Shown: piece after piece, positions 14,582 through 23,910 of the stretch
Layout: each line of letters starts with the position of its first letter
Position numbering within the stretch: the first letter of the stretch is position 1
DNA from: Candidatus Woesearchaeota archaeon
Lineage (GTDB): Archaea; Nanobdellota; Nanobdellia; Woesearchaeales; UBA10216
Direction of reading: 5' to 3'
DNA: 52,595 nucleotides
Assembly: GCA_002688315.1 (NCBI GenBank)
Contig: NZCN01000002.1
Coordinates: forward strand, 102,979-155,573
Position numbers and translations under genes: made by a program
The notes under the pieces: generated by a model
The model's input: only the letters and a program-made list of their open reading frames with translations
What the model was told of the DNA's origin: nothing
Database searches by the model: none

Positions 14582-17113
14582 ATGAAAAAGACGGTGAGTT
14601 CGTTTCTATTAGTTACTTTAGTATTCATATCTACCTTGTTCTTGATAAACTTCGCTTTGGCTGACTTTTACGAGCTGGTGTCGCCTTCCAATAATACGTT
14701 TGCAAACCAGCAAAACAACAATTTCACAGTAAATGCCAGTTTTACAAGAAATAATTCCTTAACCAATGTTTCCTTGTGGTTAAGCCAGGCAGGAACGCTA
14801 AGCATTAACAGCACAAACCAGTCTGCTGTTGCTAACAACTCGCTCCAAAATTTCAGTCTCATACTAAACGAAGGCAAGTATAACTGGACGTTTTCTATCA
14901 CATTAAACAGTACTGATACGTTAATAAACGACACAAACTACACTTTGACTGTTGACCTTACATATCCAAATGTAAGCCTGCTGCTTCCTGCTGCTGGTAA
15001 TTACTCAAATGAGCTGCTTTTCAATTCTTCAGCTAATGATAGCTTGTCTGGTGTTGTCAATGTTTCTTACGGTTATGAAAAGCCTGGTAGTGCAATTGCA
15101 TGGATTAGCGACGGAACTTCAGTAACTGCTTGGAACGCTACCCTTGATACGACTGGTGTGGCTGATGGCAAGTGGAATATTACTGTTAATGCTACTGATG
15201 AGGCTGGCAACCAAAATGTAACAGTAAACATTACTGAAATTATTATTGATAACAATGTGCCTAACGGCACTATTTTAATTCCGATTAATAACTCAAATAT
15301 TTCAAGCAGTGTTTACATAAACACATCAGTAAATGACAGTGGAACAGGAGTAATGGCTGTTGCTATTGGTTACCAAAACACCTCTTCAAGCCTTACCTGG
15401 GTTAATGCCACTGAAGACGGTTCTGGCGGTTGGAACGCTACCATAAACATTTCAAACTTTGTAGAGACTGTTTACAACTTAAGCATTAACACCACTGATT
15501 TCAGAGGCAATAGCACTGTTAAATACAACATTACTTTTTTCACTTTTGACACAACTCCTCCAAAGCTTGCTCCTACTGCGGTATTTGCAAATACCAGCCG
15601 TAATAACGGTAACATTAACATTACTTGGACAGAGCCTAGTGATGAGACTGCCGAGAGCTATATTGTTTACAGGTTTAGGTCTAACATTACTACGTTTAAT
15701 AAAAGCTTGACCAACATTACAGCTAATCGTGTTCCAGAAGGAACTGGATTCTTCCTGGATAATGGAACTACTGGCGATAACCGATCTTTTTATTGGTATA
15801 GCGTAGTTGCTGTAGACAATGCCGGAAACCTTAATACATCTAATGGCGCAGCTAATCTTTCTTTAAATGCCATTAATGTTTCTGTTAACGATTCTGTTAT
15901 GCCAAAATCACCTGCTAACCTTAACTATAGCGCCACAAATGCTGGCGGTATTACCTTACATTGGCTTAACGTAACTCAGGATGTTCCAGGCGACCCTGAC
16001 GGTTATAACATTACCTTTAGGGTTTACAGAAGCAATGCCAATGTTGTTGTTAACTTAAGCAAATATTCTTACGTTAATCTTAGCGATACCAATGCTGGAA
16101 TCACTAGGCAGATTGGCGAAGTCATAACTACTAACTCAACATCGTTTTCCGTGACAGCTAACGGCTCTTACATCTTTGTAGTAACTTCTGTCGACGACAA
16201 CGGCAATGAAAATAAGAGTCATGATAACTCTGTTTCTTCTCCGAATATACTTAATGTAACTATAAGCATAACTTCTGATGGTAGTGATGATGATTCCTCT
16301 TCAAGCAGCTCTGGTAGCGGTGGTGGCAGCGGAGGTAGTGGCGGTGCAGCTGCTGATCCTAATGCTGGCGTTAGCCAATCTCGTTCCTGGGACGTGATTG
16401 ATGCTGGCGCTACTGCAACATTTAAAGTTACTAAGACAGGTATTCCGATTACATCTTTAAAGTTTAAAGTTACTGAAAAAGTTGAGGATGTTGAGATTAC
16501 TGTAACAAAGCTTTCAAAGAAGCCTTCCAATGTTAAGACTGATTATGGCGGAAAAGTTTACAATTACATTTCCATAGTCAAGCCAAACCTTAAAGATACA
16601 GCCATTTCATCAGCAACTATTGACTTCAAAGTTGAGAAAAAATGGCTTGAATCAAATAGTGCATCTTCCAGCGACGTTGTCTTTCTAAGATATAACAGAA
16701 ACGAGTGGAATGAACTTTCTGTTAAACATGTTAAGTCAGACGATACTCATTACTTTTATGAAGCTGAATCTCCTGGGTTTTCCACGTTTATTATTGGCCT
16801 GAAAGAAGTTGAAACTGCAGCATCATTGAATGAGTCTGGAGAATCAGACACTGGCACTTCAGATGACGGAACAATTGAGGATAATGAAACTGGCAGTCCT
16901 GAAGATGAAAAAACTCAAAAAGGAAAAGCTTTGCTTTACACGGCAATTGCTATAATCGCAATAGCTGTTATAGGAGGAGCTTTAGGATTTTTCTACTACA
17001 GAAAGAGCAAAGGCGCTCTTGGCAGCTCAGAAGACTCTGATTCTGATGATTCAGAAGAAGAGGAAGAAAAACCAAAAGAAGATAAAAACAAGTCAAAAGA
17101 CGAAAATACGTAG
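14582..17113 (+). CDS. Membrane-anchored surface protein with Ig-like, fibronectin III and PGF-pre-PGF-like domains
   Basis: The product is 843 aa. After a signal peptide (1-28) come Ig-like repeats with joints VDLTYP, IDNNVP and FDTTPP, then a clear fibronectin III module opening near NINITWTEPSDE (about 335-440) and a second Fn3-like stretch. A Ser/Asp/Gly linker (about 563-590) leads to a PGF-pre-PGF-like domain ending EAESPGFSTFIIG. A membrane helix (about 781-806) precedes a strongly acidic cytoplasmic tail with Ser-Asp-Glu runs. Sequons are frequent. Domain type suggests adhesion or a structural envelope role. The shared linker and domain tie it to the 9001 and 10888 products. Confidence 0.88.
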   Translation: MKKTVSSFLLVTLVFISTLFLINFALADFYELVSPSNNTFANQQNNNFTVNASFTRNNSLTNVSLWLSQAGTLSINSTNQSAVANNSLQNFSLILNEGKYNWTFSITLNSTDTLINDTNYTLTVDLTYPNVSLLLPAAGNYSNELLFNSSANDSLSGVVNVSYGYEKPGSAIAWISDGTSVTAWNATLDTTGVADGKWNITVNATDEAGNQNVTVNITEIIIDNNVPNGTILIPINNSNISSSVYINTSVNDSGTGVMAVAIGYQNTSSSLTWVNATEDGSGGWNATINISNFVETVYNLSINTTDFRGNSTVKYNITFFTFDTTPPKLAPTAVFANTSRNNGNINITWTEPSDETAESYIVYRFRSNITTFNKSLTNITANRVPEGTGFFLDNGTTGDNRSFYWYSVVAVDNAGNLNTSNGAANLSLNAINVSVNDSVMPKSPANLNYSATNAGGITLHWLNVTQDVPGDPDGYNITFRVYRSNANVVVNLSKYSYVNLSDTNAGITRQIGEVITTNSTSFSVTANGSYIFVVTSVDDNGNENKSHDNSVSSPNILNVTISITSDGSDDDSSSSSSGSGGGSGGSGGAAADPNAGVSQSRSWDVIDAGATATFKVTKTGIPITSLKFKVTEKVEDVEITVTKLSKKPSNVKTDYGGKVYNYISIVKPNLKDTAISSATIDFKVEKKWLESNSASSSDVVFLRYNRNEWNELSVKHVKSDDTHYFYEAESPGFSTFIIGLKEVETAASLNESGESDTGTSDDGTIEDNETGSPEDEKTQKGKALLYTAIAIIAIAVIGGALGFFYYRKSKGALGSSEDSDSDDSEEEEEKPKEDKNKSKDENT

Positions 17114-17119
17114 CTTTTC

Positions 17120-17701
17120 CTAAATTTCCACAATAACTCCTTTAGGCCCTGGATTAATCAGCAGGCACTTTCCAATCTTATCTTTTAATCCCTGTGTTTC
17201 ATGCAAATGTCCGCAGACAGCTAATATGGGTTTCTTCTTAACAATGAATTTGCGGTAGCTTTTATTGCCGTGGTTTGCCCAGATAAAATCAAGTTTTGTT
17301 TTGTGAGGTGGCTGGTGAGTGATTAGCACTACTTTTTCTCCTTTATTGAACTTAAGCTTTGCTGCAAACTTGTCAAAATCTTTGCTATCCAGTGCAAATC
17401 CTTCTCCGCCATGCCCTACAAAAGCATAATCACCTTCCCTGCGCATTTTTTTATGAATAAAGCTAATGTTTTTCATTTTTTTTGTCATTGTAGCTACATT
17501 AGAAGCTCCTTCATGATTGCCATGCACTAGCAATACTTTTTTTCCAAACGAGTTAAGCTTTCGCAATACTTTCCTCATTCCGTCTTCAAAATACGTAAAA
17601 TCACCGGCACAAACAAGAAAATCAGCTTTTTTTGCTTTCTTTTCAAGCGCTTTCAGTGCCTTATCATCGTTATGAATATCTGAAAAAACAAGGAGTTTCA
17701 T
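17120..17701 (-). CDS. Calcineurin-like metallophosphoesterase
   Basis: The product is 193 aa. All metal-binding motifs are present: D8 and H10 in FSDIHND, D34 in CAGDFTYF, GNHE (N62, H63), the histidine in VLITHQPPH, and CGHLHETQG near the C-terminus. Length and motif spacing fit the small YfcE/MJ0912-type archaeal phosphodiesterases. The physiological substrate cannot be read from sequence. There is no signal peptide, so it is cytosolic. It converges with the surface-protein gene, six bases apart. Confidence 0.9.
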   Translation of the reverse strand: MKLLVFSDIHNDDKALKALEKKAKKADFLVCAGDFTYFEDGMRKVLRKLNSFGKKVLLVHGNHEGASNVATMTKKMKNISFIHKKMRREGDYAFVGHGGEGFALDSKDFDKFAAKLKFNKGEKVVLITHQPPHKTKLDFIWANHGNKSYRKFIVKKKPILAVCGHLHETQGLKDKIGKCLLINPGPKGVIVEI

Positions 17702-17740
17702 TATACTGTTTCCTTTTATCTAATATTTAAATTTTTGCAG

Positions 17741-18919
17741 TTACGAAGCGCTGTAATAATCTTCCAGTACAATCCTGTCAATGTTGTCTAAGTCTTTTAC
17801 TATGAATATGCGTCCTTTGCCTGCTTCTGCTAATTTTTCTGCTATTTCCTGGCCTTCTTTCTTTAAGTTTATTCCAATGACAGATATTGTTATGTTTTTG
17901 CCAGCAGCAATTGAAGCTGCTTCCAAAGCATCGGTTTCAGGAGTTTCTCCTGAGGTAGGCATGGCATCTGTTATCATTATAAGATGCTTTGTTGCTTCTT
18001 CTTTTGGAAACAGGTTTATAGCTTCTTTTATTGTTGCTGCCATGTTTGTTTTTTCTTTTGCAACAACACTGGTTATATTATTTAGAAGCCGTTTAAAATC
18101 CTGCGTAGGCGCAATTTTGCCTTTAACTTCTTTTCCAAAGACTACCAATCCGACTTTGTCTTTTTCTTCTATTGCTTTATACGCTAAGGCGATGCCTGCT
18201 TTCTTGCATTGTATTAGTTTGCGTCCTTTCATGCTTCCTGAAGCATCTAAAGCATAGATGATATTGCGTTTTCCTTTGCTTTTTCTTTCAAAAGCAACTA
18301 AATCTTCTTTTTGAATTTCTGAATGCTGCCTTCTTACAGCAAGCTTTACTGTTTTCCTTACAGCAATATCCCTGTACCTGCCTTTCCTGAATTGTTTAAT
18401 GTCTTCTTTCATGCCATGACTGTAGCTTTTCTTGTGTTCGCGTTCGCCTAGCAAGCCGCGAGCTGCAAGCTTGTCAAGCTCTTCTGTATACATGATTATT
18501 TTTGACAGTTTCATTGCTTTTTCTGTTATGTTGCCTTCTTTGTCAATCACCCCTTCCTGCTTTAACCTGTTTAGTTTGTCTTTTATCCTTTTCTTTAGTT
18601 CCTGTTTAAACTCGCCAATGTGAAGATTTCGTTCAATAGTTTTTTCTCCATACCCGGAAACTTCCTGCAAAAAACTTTCTCCGTAAATGTTCTTGGCCAT
18701 TTTGTAATTTGTAACTAATTTATCAAACAACATATCAGGAGTAAACGCAGAAATGCCAGTGTTAAGCGCAGAAGTTATCAGTTTGCCATCATTGATAACT
18801 TCTTCATCACTATCAAGAACACTTCTCATTAGTCTCTTTTCTTCAGGGTCGCTTCCTAACTTGCCGGAAATCTCATCAATGGGAGTTACTTCATCAACAT
18901 CTCTGCTACCGGTATTCAC
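17741..18919 (-). CDS. VWA-domain protein partner of a MoxR-type ATPase
   Basis: The product is 392 aa. The C-terminal von Willebrand A domain (about 215-390) has a complete MIDAS: DASGS (D225, S227, S229), a downstream Thr near KEKTNMAAT, and ITDAMPTSG. The first 200 residues are helical and charged without a known domain, like the N-terminal part of CoxE/YehP or chelatase subunit D proteins. Its start overlaps the end of the AAA+ gene by 14 bases, so translation is coupled. Such MoxR-VWA pairs act as chaperones that insert metal or remodel a target complex; the target here is unknown and no cofactor enzyme lies alongside. Confidence 0.88.
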   Translation of the reverse strand: MNTGSRDVDEVTPIDEISGKLGSDPEEKRLMRSVLDSDEEVINDGKLITSALNTGISAFTPDMLFDKLVTNYKMAKNIYGESFLQEVSGYGEKTIERNLHIGEFKQELKKRIKDKLNRLKQEGVIDKEGNITEKAMKLSKIIMYTEELDKLAARGLLGEREHKKSYSHGMKEDIKQFRKGRYRDIAVRKTVKLAVRRQHSEIQKEDLVAFERKSKGKRNIIYALDASGSMKGRKLIQCKKAGIALAYKAIEEKDKVGLVVFGKEVKGKIAPTQDFKRLLNNITSVVAKEKTNMAATIKEAINLFPKEEATKHLIMITDAMPTSGETPETDALEAASIAAGKNITISVIGINLKKEGQEIAEKLAEAGKGRIFIVKDLDNIDRIVLEDYYSAS

Positions 18920-19907
18920 CGCTAGCTGCCCCGAATTTTTCCTCTATTTCCTGCTCAAGAAATTCTTTTGATGTTTCAGTGTATTTCGCAGAAGGTTTTA
19001 ACTCTATGCGGTGTGCAAGCACAGATATTAAAGCGTTTTTAATATCTCCAAGTTCAACTTTCTTGCTTTTTCTTATCAAGGCATTGGCTTGAGCGCGCTC
19101 ATACAAGCCTATGCTTGCCCTAACGCTTGGAAATTTCTCAAGATTGCTATTATCTCGTAAGCTCCTGACAAATTCAATCATTTTTGTAAGCAGTTCGTTA
19201 GGAAACTCAGCAACTTTTTTGCTTTTCTCAACAATTATTTGCTTTTCAGTTTCAATCTTTTCAGGATATGTCATGTAAACCAAATCGCACCTGTCAAGAA
19301 AAACATCAGATAAGTTTTCTGTTGTTTTATCGTACGGGTTGAGTGTTCCTATGAAGATAAAATTTGCTTTAAAGTCAATGTTGTAGCTGCCTATTGTTGC
19401 TTTTTTCTCCTCGAGAATCTGCAATAGCGAGTTTTGCAGTTTTGCAGGGCATCTGTTAAGCTCATCAAAAAACAACACGCCATTGTTAGCTTTAAAAATC
19501 TTCCCTGGAGTGAACGCTTCCACACTGCTCGCACCAAACTTAAGCGCTTTTATAGGGTCTATGTCTCCAAGCAAGTCTTCAGATGTTAAGTCAGGGCTGC
19601 CCTGAATTCTGATAAATCTGCTGCTGCCGCTTATTTTTTTCTTTTCAACTTTTTTCCCTTGTTTGCAAGAAGGACAAATAGATAAATCTTCACTGCAATT
19701 ATATCCGCAATCATTAACTGTAATCTCTGGCAGTAATTTTGCAACATTCTTAGCTAATGTTGTCTTGCCAATTCCAGGAGAACCAACTATTATTACGTGC
19801 CTTCCCATAAGCAAGGCTGACTTTAGCTGTTGCTTTGACTCATCCTGTCCTAAAATGTCTGTAAAAGTATTTTCCTGCAATAATTTTTGGTGTAATTGTT
19901 TTTCCAT
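18906..19907 (-). CDS. MoxR/magnesium-chelatase-type AAA+ ATPase with zinc-ribbon insert
   Basis: The product is 333 aa from ATG 19907; a GTG four codons upstream is less likely because a TATA-like tttttaaag (about 19933-19941) predicts transcription start near 19911. Walker A is GSPGIGKT (residues 42-49) and Walker B is GVLFFDELNR, followed by sensor-1-like IGTLNP and a conserved DRCDL. Between them an insert carries four cysteines (C67, C71, C78, C81; pattern CX3CX6CX2C), a probable metal site. Together with the downstream VWA gene it should form a hexameric ring that remodels or metallates a client protein. Confidence 0.9.
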   Translation of the reverse strand: MEKQLHQKLLQENTFTDILGQDESKQQLKSALLMGRHVIIVGSPGIGKTTLAKNVAKLLPEITVNDCGYNCSEDLSICPSCKQGKKVEKKKISGSSRFIRIQGSPDLTSEDLLGDIDPIKALKFGASSVEAFTPGKIFKANNGVLFFDELNRCPAKLQNSLLQILEEKKATIGSYNIDFKANFIFIGTLNPYDKTTENLSDVFLDRCDLVYMTYPEKIETEKQIIVEKSKKVAEFPNELLTKMIEFVRSLRDNSNLEKFPSVRASIGLYERAQANALIRKSKKVELGDIKNALISVLAHRIELKPSAKYTETSKEFLEQEIEEKFGAASGEYR

Positions 19908-20020
19908 GGAATAATACACTTGTTATTGCTTTAAAAAACTAACTAATGCAACAATGATTAAACCACAATTTTGTTGAATTTTAAAAAGCCAAACTATAAT
20001 CCTTACTTCTTTAAAAAATT

Positions 20021-20030
20021 TTATAAATAA
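20021..20030 (+). promoter_or_regulatory. TATA box of the PEBP lipoprotein gene
   Basis: ttataaataa is centred 26 bases before ATG 20051, so the transcript should be leaderless. A short inverted repeat CTGCT-gtt-AGCAG (20034-20046) lies between TATA box and start. The divergent region 19908-20050 holds no other gene. Confidence 0.6.
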
Positions 20031-20050
20031 TAGCTGCTGTTAGCAGTATT

Positions 20051-20596
20051 ATGCGTTGGTTTTTCGTTTTATTAACAGTGTTGTTGGCAGCGTGCACAAC
20101 AGCCACTACTACAACTACTGTCAATGAAAAAATCCAAGAAGATGAGGTGATTAGTATGCCATTAAAATTGTCAAGCTCTGCATTTGAGAATAATCAGGTT
20201 ATTCCAAAGAAGTTTACCTGTGATGCTGAGGATGCTAGTCCTGAGCTTAACATTGAAGGTGTTCCTTCTGAAGCAAAATCACTTGTCTTGATTATGGATG
20301 ATCCTGACGCGCCTCCAAAAGTTTGGGAGCATTGGACTGTCATCAATATTCCTCCGACAACTACTACCATTCCTGAGAATAGCGTGCCTGGAACACAGCT
20401 AACAAACGATTTCAGCAAGGTAGAATGGGGTGGCCCTTGCCCTCCGCCTGGAAAAGTTCATCATTACCAGTTTAAGCTTTATGCTCTTGACATTGAGCTT
20501 GACCTTGAATCTTCAGCAACAAAAACTGATGTCGAGCAGGCAATGAAAGACCATATACTTGAAGAAACAGTGCTAGTAGGAACGTACGAGAGGTAA
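20051..20596 (+). CDS. PEBP (YbhB/YbcL-type) lipoprotein
   Basis: The product is 181 aa. A short hydrophobic leader ends in the lipobox-like LLAAC (C15), followed by a Thr-rich spacer, so the protein is probably lipid-anchored outside. From about residue 36 it is a standard phosphatidylethanolamine-binding protein of the bacterial/archaeal Raf-kinase-inhibitor-like branch: CDAEDASPELNI, the DPDAP ligand motif, HWTVINIP, and GPCPPPGKVHHYQF. The ligand is unknown; family members bind phospholipid headgroups or inhibit proteases. Its last 24 bases overlap the convergent DUF460-like gene. Confidence 0.9.
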   Translation: MRWFFVLLTVLLAACTTATTTTTVNEKIQEDEVISMPLKLSSSAFENNQVIPKKFTCDAEDASPELNIEGVPSEAKSLVLIMDDPDAPPKVWEHWTVINIPPTTTTIPENSVPGTQLTNDFSKVEWGGPCPPPGKVHHYQFKLYALDIELDLESSATKTDVEQAMKDHILEETVLVGTYER

Positions 20597-21082
20597 GCTT
20601 TCTTCAATCATATTCACGGCTTTCTTAATACTAATCTTTTTTGTTATTACTATGCTTTTAACTTCTTCAGAAAGTTCTTGTTTGCCTTCTTTTATGAGAG
20701 CTTTGTCAATTCTTTTTAGAAGAGCTTCGTATTGCTTGTAAGCGATAAAAGCTGCAGCAAGTGCGTCTTTTTGATGGGCATTTTTTGCGTCAAACCCTTT
20801 TGTTACAGCATTTTTTTCTATTCCAGAAAGATCATAATCAGGAATTGCCTTGGTAGCTCCTGTTTTTGCTGCAAACTTACTGACCATTTCAGGGCATTTT
20901 CTTCGGTCAGTCCCTACAATTAATGGAATGCCTTCCTGATGTGTTTCTCTGACTATGGAATCTAGTTTCAGTTGTTTAGAAGACTTTAATGTGATTAACT
21001 GGCCGTCAATGCTTAATATTGCATAAGCTGTTGTAGTTCCAGGGTCTATGCCTATGATTAGTTGTTTTCTATAACCAGTCAT
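20573..21082 (-). CDS. DUF460-like protein with RNase H/RuvC-like fold
   Basis: The product is 169 aa. It opens with IIGIDPGTTTAYAILSIDG, the first acidic strand of the RNase H/RuvC superfamily (D12), continues through VGTDRRKCPEMV and ends its core with AHQKDALAAAFIAYK, typical of the archaeal DUF460 family. The usual DUF460 protein is longer, with a C-terminal helical region. Here only about 50 helical residues follow, so this is a short version. Nuclease activity is predicted from fold only. It lies downstream of corA with a 14-base overlap, so both are on one transcript. Confidence 0.8.
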   Translation of the reverse strand: MTGYRKQLIIGIDPGTTTAYAILSIDGQLITLKSSKQLKLDSIVRETHQEGIPLIVGTDRRKCPEMVSKFAAKTGATKAIPDYDLSGIEKNAVTKGFDAKNAHQKDALAAAFIAYKQYEALLKRIDKALIKEGKQELSEEVKSIVITKKISIKKAVNMIEESLPLVRSY

Positions 21083-22049
21083 TTTTAATGAAGTTAGTAA
21101 GTGTCATGCTTGTTATTACAATCATAACTCCCATTATTATGTAGAAGCCGTATCTGTGCTCTGCGAATGGCAAGTAAGCTAAGTTCATCCCGTAAATGCT
21201 GGCTACCAATGTTGGTATAAGAAGCAAAGCTGCATAGGACGTAAGTTTTTTTACAACCACGTTCAATTCGTTTGCAGTTGTTACTGATATGTTGGATATT
21301 GTTGTTGAATAGACGCTAAGTACATCGCTTACCATATCTTTTTGCGTTGATGCTAAATCAATCTGATGGAGGAACGTCTCGTGTATGTCCACCAAAAGAC
21401 GCTCGCTTTCTTTGTCTATCTCTATTTTTGCCACGCCTATTCTGATTAATGATAACACTCTTGTTGTTGCCCAGAATTGCCTGCTAAGCCTGAAGAGCTG
21501 GTTTTTAAGTGAAAGTATGTCCTCAGCTCTTACTCTTGCTTCCTTTAGATTAACTCTTGTTGCTTTTGCTTCTACATCTTTTATTCGCTGCTCAAAGTTT
21601 CCTAAAACTTCATAATTTTCATCAACATCCTCCTTAAGGAAATTATAGAATATGTGCCCAACGCTTCTCACTTCTACTTTTTCAAAGCTTTCACCAATGT
21701 CTTCTATTATCTCGTCATAAAAGTCTGAAGGTTTTGAGGCAGAAACTATAAGCGTCCTGTTAGTTAAAATAAAGAGCAAGTTTGTGTAGCCAATGCTGTT
21801 TTTCTGAGCGTATGCTGTTCTCATCACAAACTGAAAAGGTTTTGTAATGTAACGTCTTGAGTGAGGCTCTTTCATGTAAGTCTTTAATGGCTCAGAATCA
21901 AACTTGAAATCTTTAGTTATCTTTCTTATTTCATCATTTGTAGGTCTTGTCAGAAATATGAGTAAGTACTCTCCTTTTCTAGGGGTTTTGTAATCTAGCT
22001 TAGCCCCTTTTTTTACTTTCCCTGCCTTAAAAGTTAAGTGCCTTATCAT
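21069..22049 (-). CDS. corA: CorA-family divalent cation (Mg2+/Co2+) transporter
   Basis: The product is 326 aa. The soluble N-terminal domain (about 1-260) has the long stalk helix around VLGNFEQRIKDVEAKATR. Two membrane helices close the protein, the first ending in the signature GMN of SIYGMNL, the second followed by a short basic tail. CorA forms a pentameric Mg2+ channel in the cytoplasmic membrane. The gene precedes the DUF460-like gene and overlaps it by 14 bases. The region 22050-22126 upstream is shared with the divergent reductase gene. Confidence 0.93.
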   Translation of the reverse strand: MIRHLTFKAGKVKKGAKLDYKTPRKGEYLLIFLTRPTNDEIRKITKDFKFDSEPLKTYMKEPHSRRYITKPFQFVMRTAYAQKNSIGYTNLLFILTNRTLIVSASKPSDFYDEIIEDIGESFEKVEVRSVGHIFYNFLKEDVDENYEVLGNFEQRIKDVEAKATRVNLKEARVRAEDILSLKNQLFRLSRQFWATTRVLSLIRIGVAKIEIDKESERLLVDIHETFLHQIDLASTQKDMVSDVLSVYSTTISNISVTTANELNVVVKKLTSYAALLLIPTLVASIYGMNLAYLPFAEHRYGFYIIMGVMIVITSMTLTNFIKNDWL

Positions 22050-22126
22050 GAACTACCAGTCGATTACACGTTATTTAAAGTTATCTAAACAAAACAATTA
22101 AAAAAGCCTCTCTAACATCTTTTTGT

Positions 22127-22810
22127 ATGATTGAAGCTGTTGTGAAAGAAGTAGAAAAAATAACTCCTAGCGTTGTAATAGTGAAGTTAAGCTTTAACGG
22201 AACTCCATTCTCTTTCAAAGCAGGCCAGTTCATACAGATACTTTTAGAGAAAGAAGGAAAAACCATCAGAAAGCCTTATTCTATCTCTTCAAATCCCAAA
22301 ACTAAAGATAGTGTTGAGTTTTGCTTGAAAATCGTTCCTGGAGGTTTTGCTTCAAATTATTTAGCAAGTCTTAATCCAGAGCATAAGTTAAGCGTAGAAG
22401 GCCCTTTCGGCCATTTTACCTTGCAGGAAGAAATCAACAATGATGTAATTTTTGTGGCTACAGGCACTGGAATTTCTGCTATAAAACCAATGGTTGAAGA
22501 AGCTTTGAAAAAAAGTTCTCATGATGTTTGGCTTTTCTTTGGTATCAGAACAGAGCAGGATATAATTTATAAGAAAGAATTTGAAAATCTAGTTGAAAAC
22601 AAAAAATTCCATTTTATTCCTGTACTCAGCAAATCAGATAATCCAGAATACGAGCACGGCCATGTTCAGGATGCTTTCAAAAAACTGATTAAACAGAACA
22701 ATCAGGACATTTACATGTGCGGGCTTGCTTTAATGGTCGACGAAGTCAGACAGCTATGCAAAGAACTCGGTTTTCCTGACGAAAAAATCCATTATGAGAA
22801 GTATGTTTAA
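22127..22810 (+). CDS. Ferredoxin-NADP+ reductase-like FAD/NAD(P)-binding oxidoreductase
   Basis: The product is 227 aa. The FAD-binding barrel carries RKPYSISS (residues 48-55) for flavin binding and GGFASNYL for the pyrophosphate. The Rossmann half has ATGTGISAIKPM (111-122) for NAD(P) and the DIYMCG strand near the C-terminus. The end HYEKYV is typical of plant-type FNR relatives. There is no 2Fe-2S domain, so it passes electrons between NAD(P)H and an external carrier such as ferredoxin or rubredoxin. It precedes RtcA by five bases in a likely operon, although no functional link is known. Confidence 0.88.
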   Translation: MIEAVVKEVEKITPSVVIVKLSFNGTPFSFKAGQFIQILLEKEGKTIRKPYSISSNPKTKDSVEFCLKIVPGGFASNYLASLNPEHKLSVEGPFGHFTLQEEINNDVIFVATGTGISAIKPMVEEALKKSSHDVWLFFGIRTEQDIIYKKEFENLVENKKFHFIPVLSKSDNPEYEHGHVQDAFKKLIKQNNQDIYMCGLALMVDEVRQLCKELGFPDEKIHYEKYV

Positions 22811-22815
22811 TTCCT

Positions 22816-23910
22816 ATGATTCAAATAGACGGTTCATTCCATGAAGGAGGCGGTCAGATATTAAGGACAGCTTTAGGTCTTTCTGCCTTGACAAAGCAGC
22901 CTTTTGAAATAACTAACATCCGCAAGAACAGGCCAAAGCCTGGCCTGCGTTATCAGCATCTTTCATGTGTGAAAGCTGTAGCAGAGCTTTGCAACGGAAG
23001 TTACGAAGGCGCAGAGGTTTCTTCTACTGCTGTTAAGTTTTATCCTCGCAACATTAAATCCAGAACTTTATCTGTTGACATCGGAACAGCAGGCTCAATC
23101 ACGCTACTGCTGCAATCACTAATTGTTCCTGTTATCTTCGGGGACAAAAAATTCAGGATTAAAATAACCGGAGGCCCGGACTCTCCTTTCAGTCCTCCTT
23201 CAGATTATTTTGCTTATGTTCTTATTCCCCATCTTAAAAAATTCTGCGATGTCATAGACTATAAAGTTATAAAACGCGGTTTTATCCACAAAGGTGGAGG
23301 AAAGACAGAGTTATTTGTAAAGCTAAAATTTCCAGTAAGTAACTACAGCAGCTTTGAAGAATTTACAACTGAATTGCAAAAAAATACTGCTACTAAGATA
23401 AATCTAGCAAATCAAGGCAAACTTCTGCAAATAAAAGGAAGCTCTATTGCTTCTAATGATTTGCAGAAAGCAGAGGTTGCTGAAAGGCAGGCAAAAGCTG
23501 CTAAAATGGCGCTAACAAAATTAAATGTTCCAATAAACATCAGCACTAACTATTCTGATTCACTTTCAACTGGTTCTGTTATTACTCTTTGGGCTGTTTT
23601 TTCTGATTCAGATGAAGTTTCCCAAATTAATCCAATAATTCTTGGCAGCAATTCTTTAGGAGAGCGAGGTAAGAGAGCAGAAGACGTTGGCAAAGAAACA
23701 GCTTTGCAGCTACTAAATGAAATTAATTCAAAAGCTCCTGTTGACAAACACTTAGCAGACCAATTGCTTCCATTTCTCGCACTCACAACAGGCCAAGCCA
23801 AAGTTTCTGAGATAACTCCGCATTGCCTTACGAACATTTACACTATTGAAAAGTTTCTAGGCAAATGCTTTGAAGTGGATAAAGAAAATAAGATTATAAA
23901 ATCTGCTTAA
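22816..23910 (+). CDS. rtcA: RNA 3'-terminal phosphate cyclase
   Basis: The product is 364 aa, the normal RtcA length. It opens with IDGSFHEGGGQILRTALGLS, then RPKPGLRYQHL, GTAGSITLLLQSL, and the catalytic histidine H312 in DKHLADQLLPF, the nucleotidyl-accepting residue equivalent to H309 of the E. coli enzyme. It converts RNA 3'-phosphate to 2',3'-cyclic phosphate using ATP. It follows the FNR-like gene closely and shares TTAA with the stop of the convergent coiled-coil gene. No RtcB ligase is in the window. Confidence 0.96.
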   Translation: MIQIDGSFHEGGGQILRTALGLSALTKQPFEITNIRKNRPKPGLRYQHLSCVKAVAELCNGSYEGAEVSSTAVKFYPRNIKSRTLSVDIGTAGSITLLLQSLIVPVIFGDKKFRIKITGGPDSPFSPPSDYFAYVLIPHLKKFCDVIDYKVIKRGFIHKGGGKTELFVKLKFPVSNYSSFEEFTTELQKNTATKINLANQGKLLQIKGSSIASNDLQKAEVAERQAKAAKMALTKLNVPINISTNYSDSLSTGSVITLWAVFSDSDEVSQINPIILGSNSLGERGKRAEDVGKETALQLLNEINSKAPVDKHLADQLLPFLALTTGQAKVSEITPHCLTNIYTIEKFLGKCFEVDKENKIIKSA

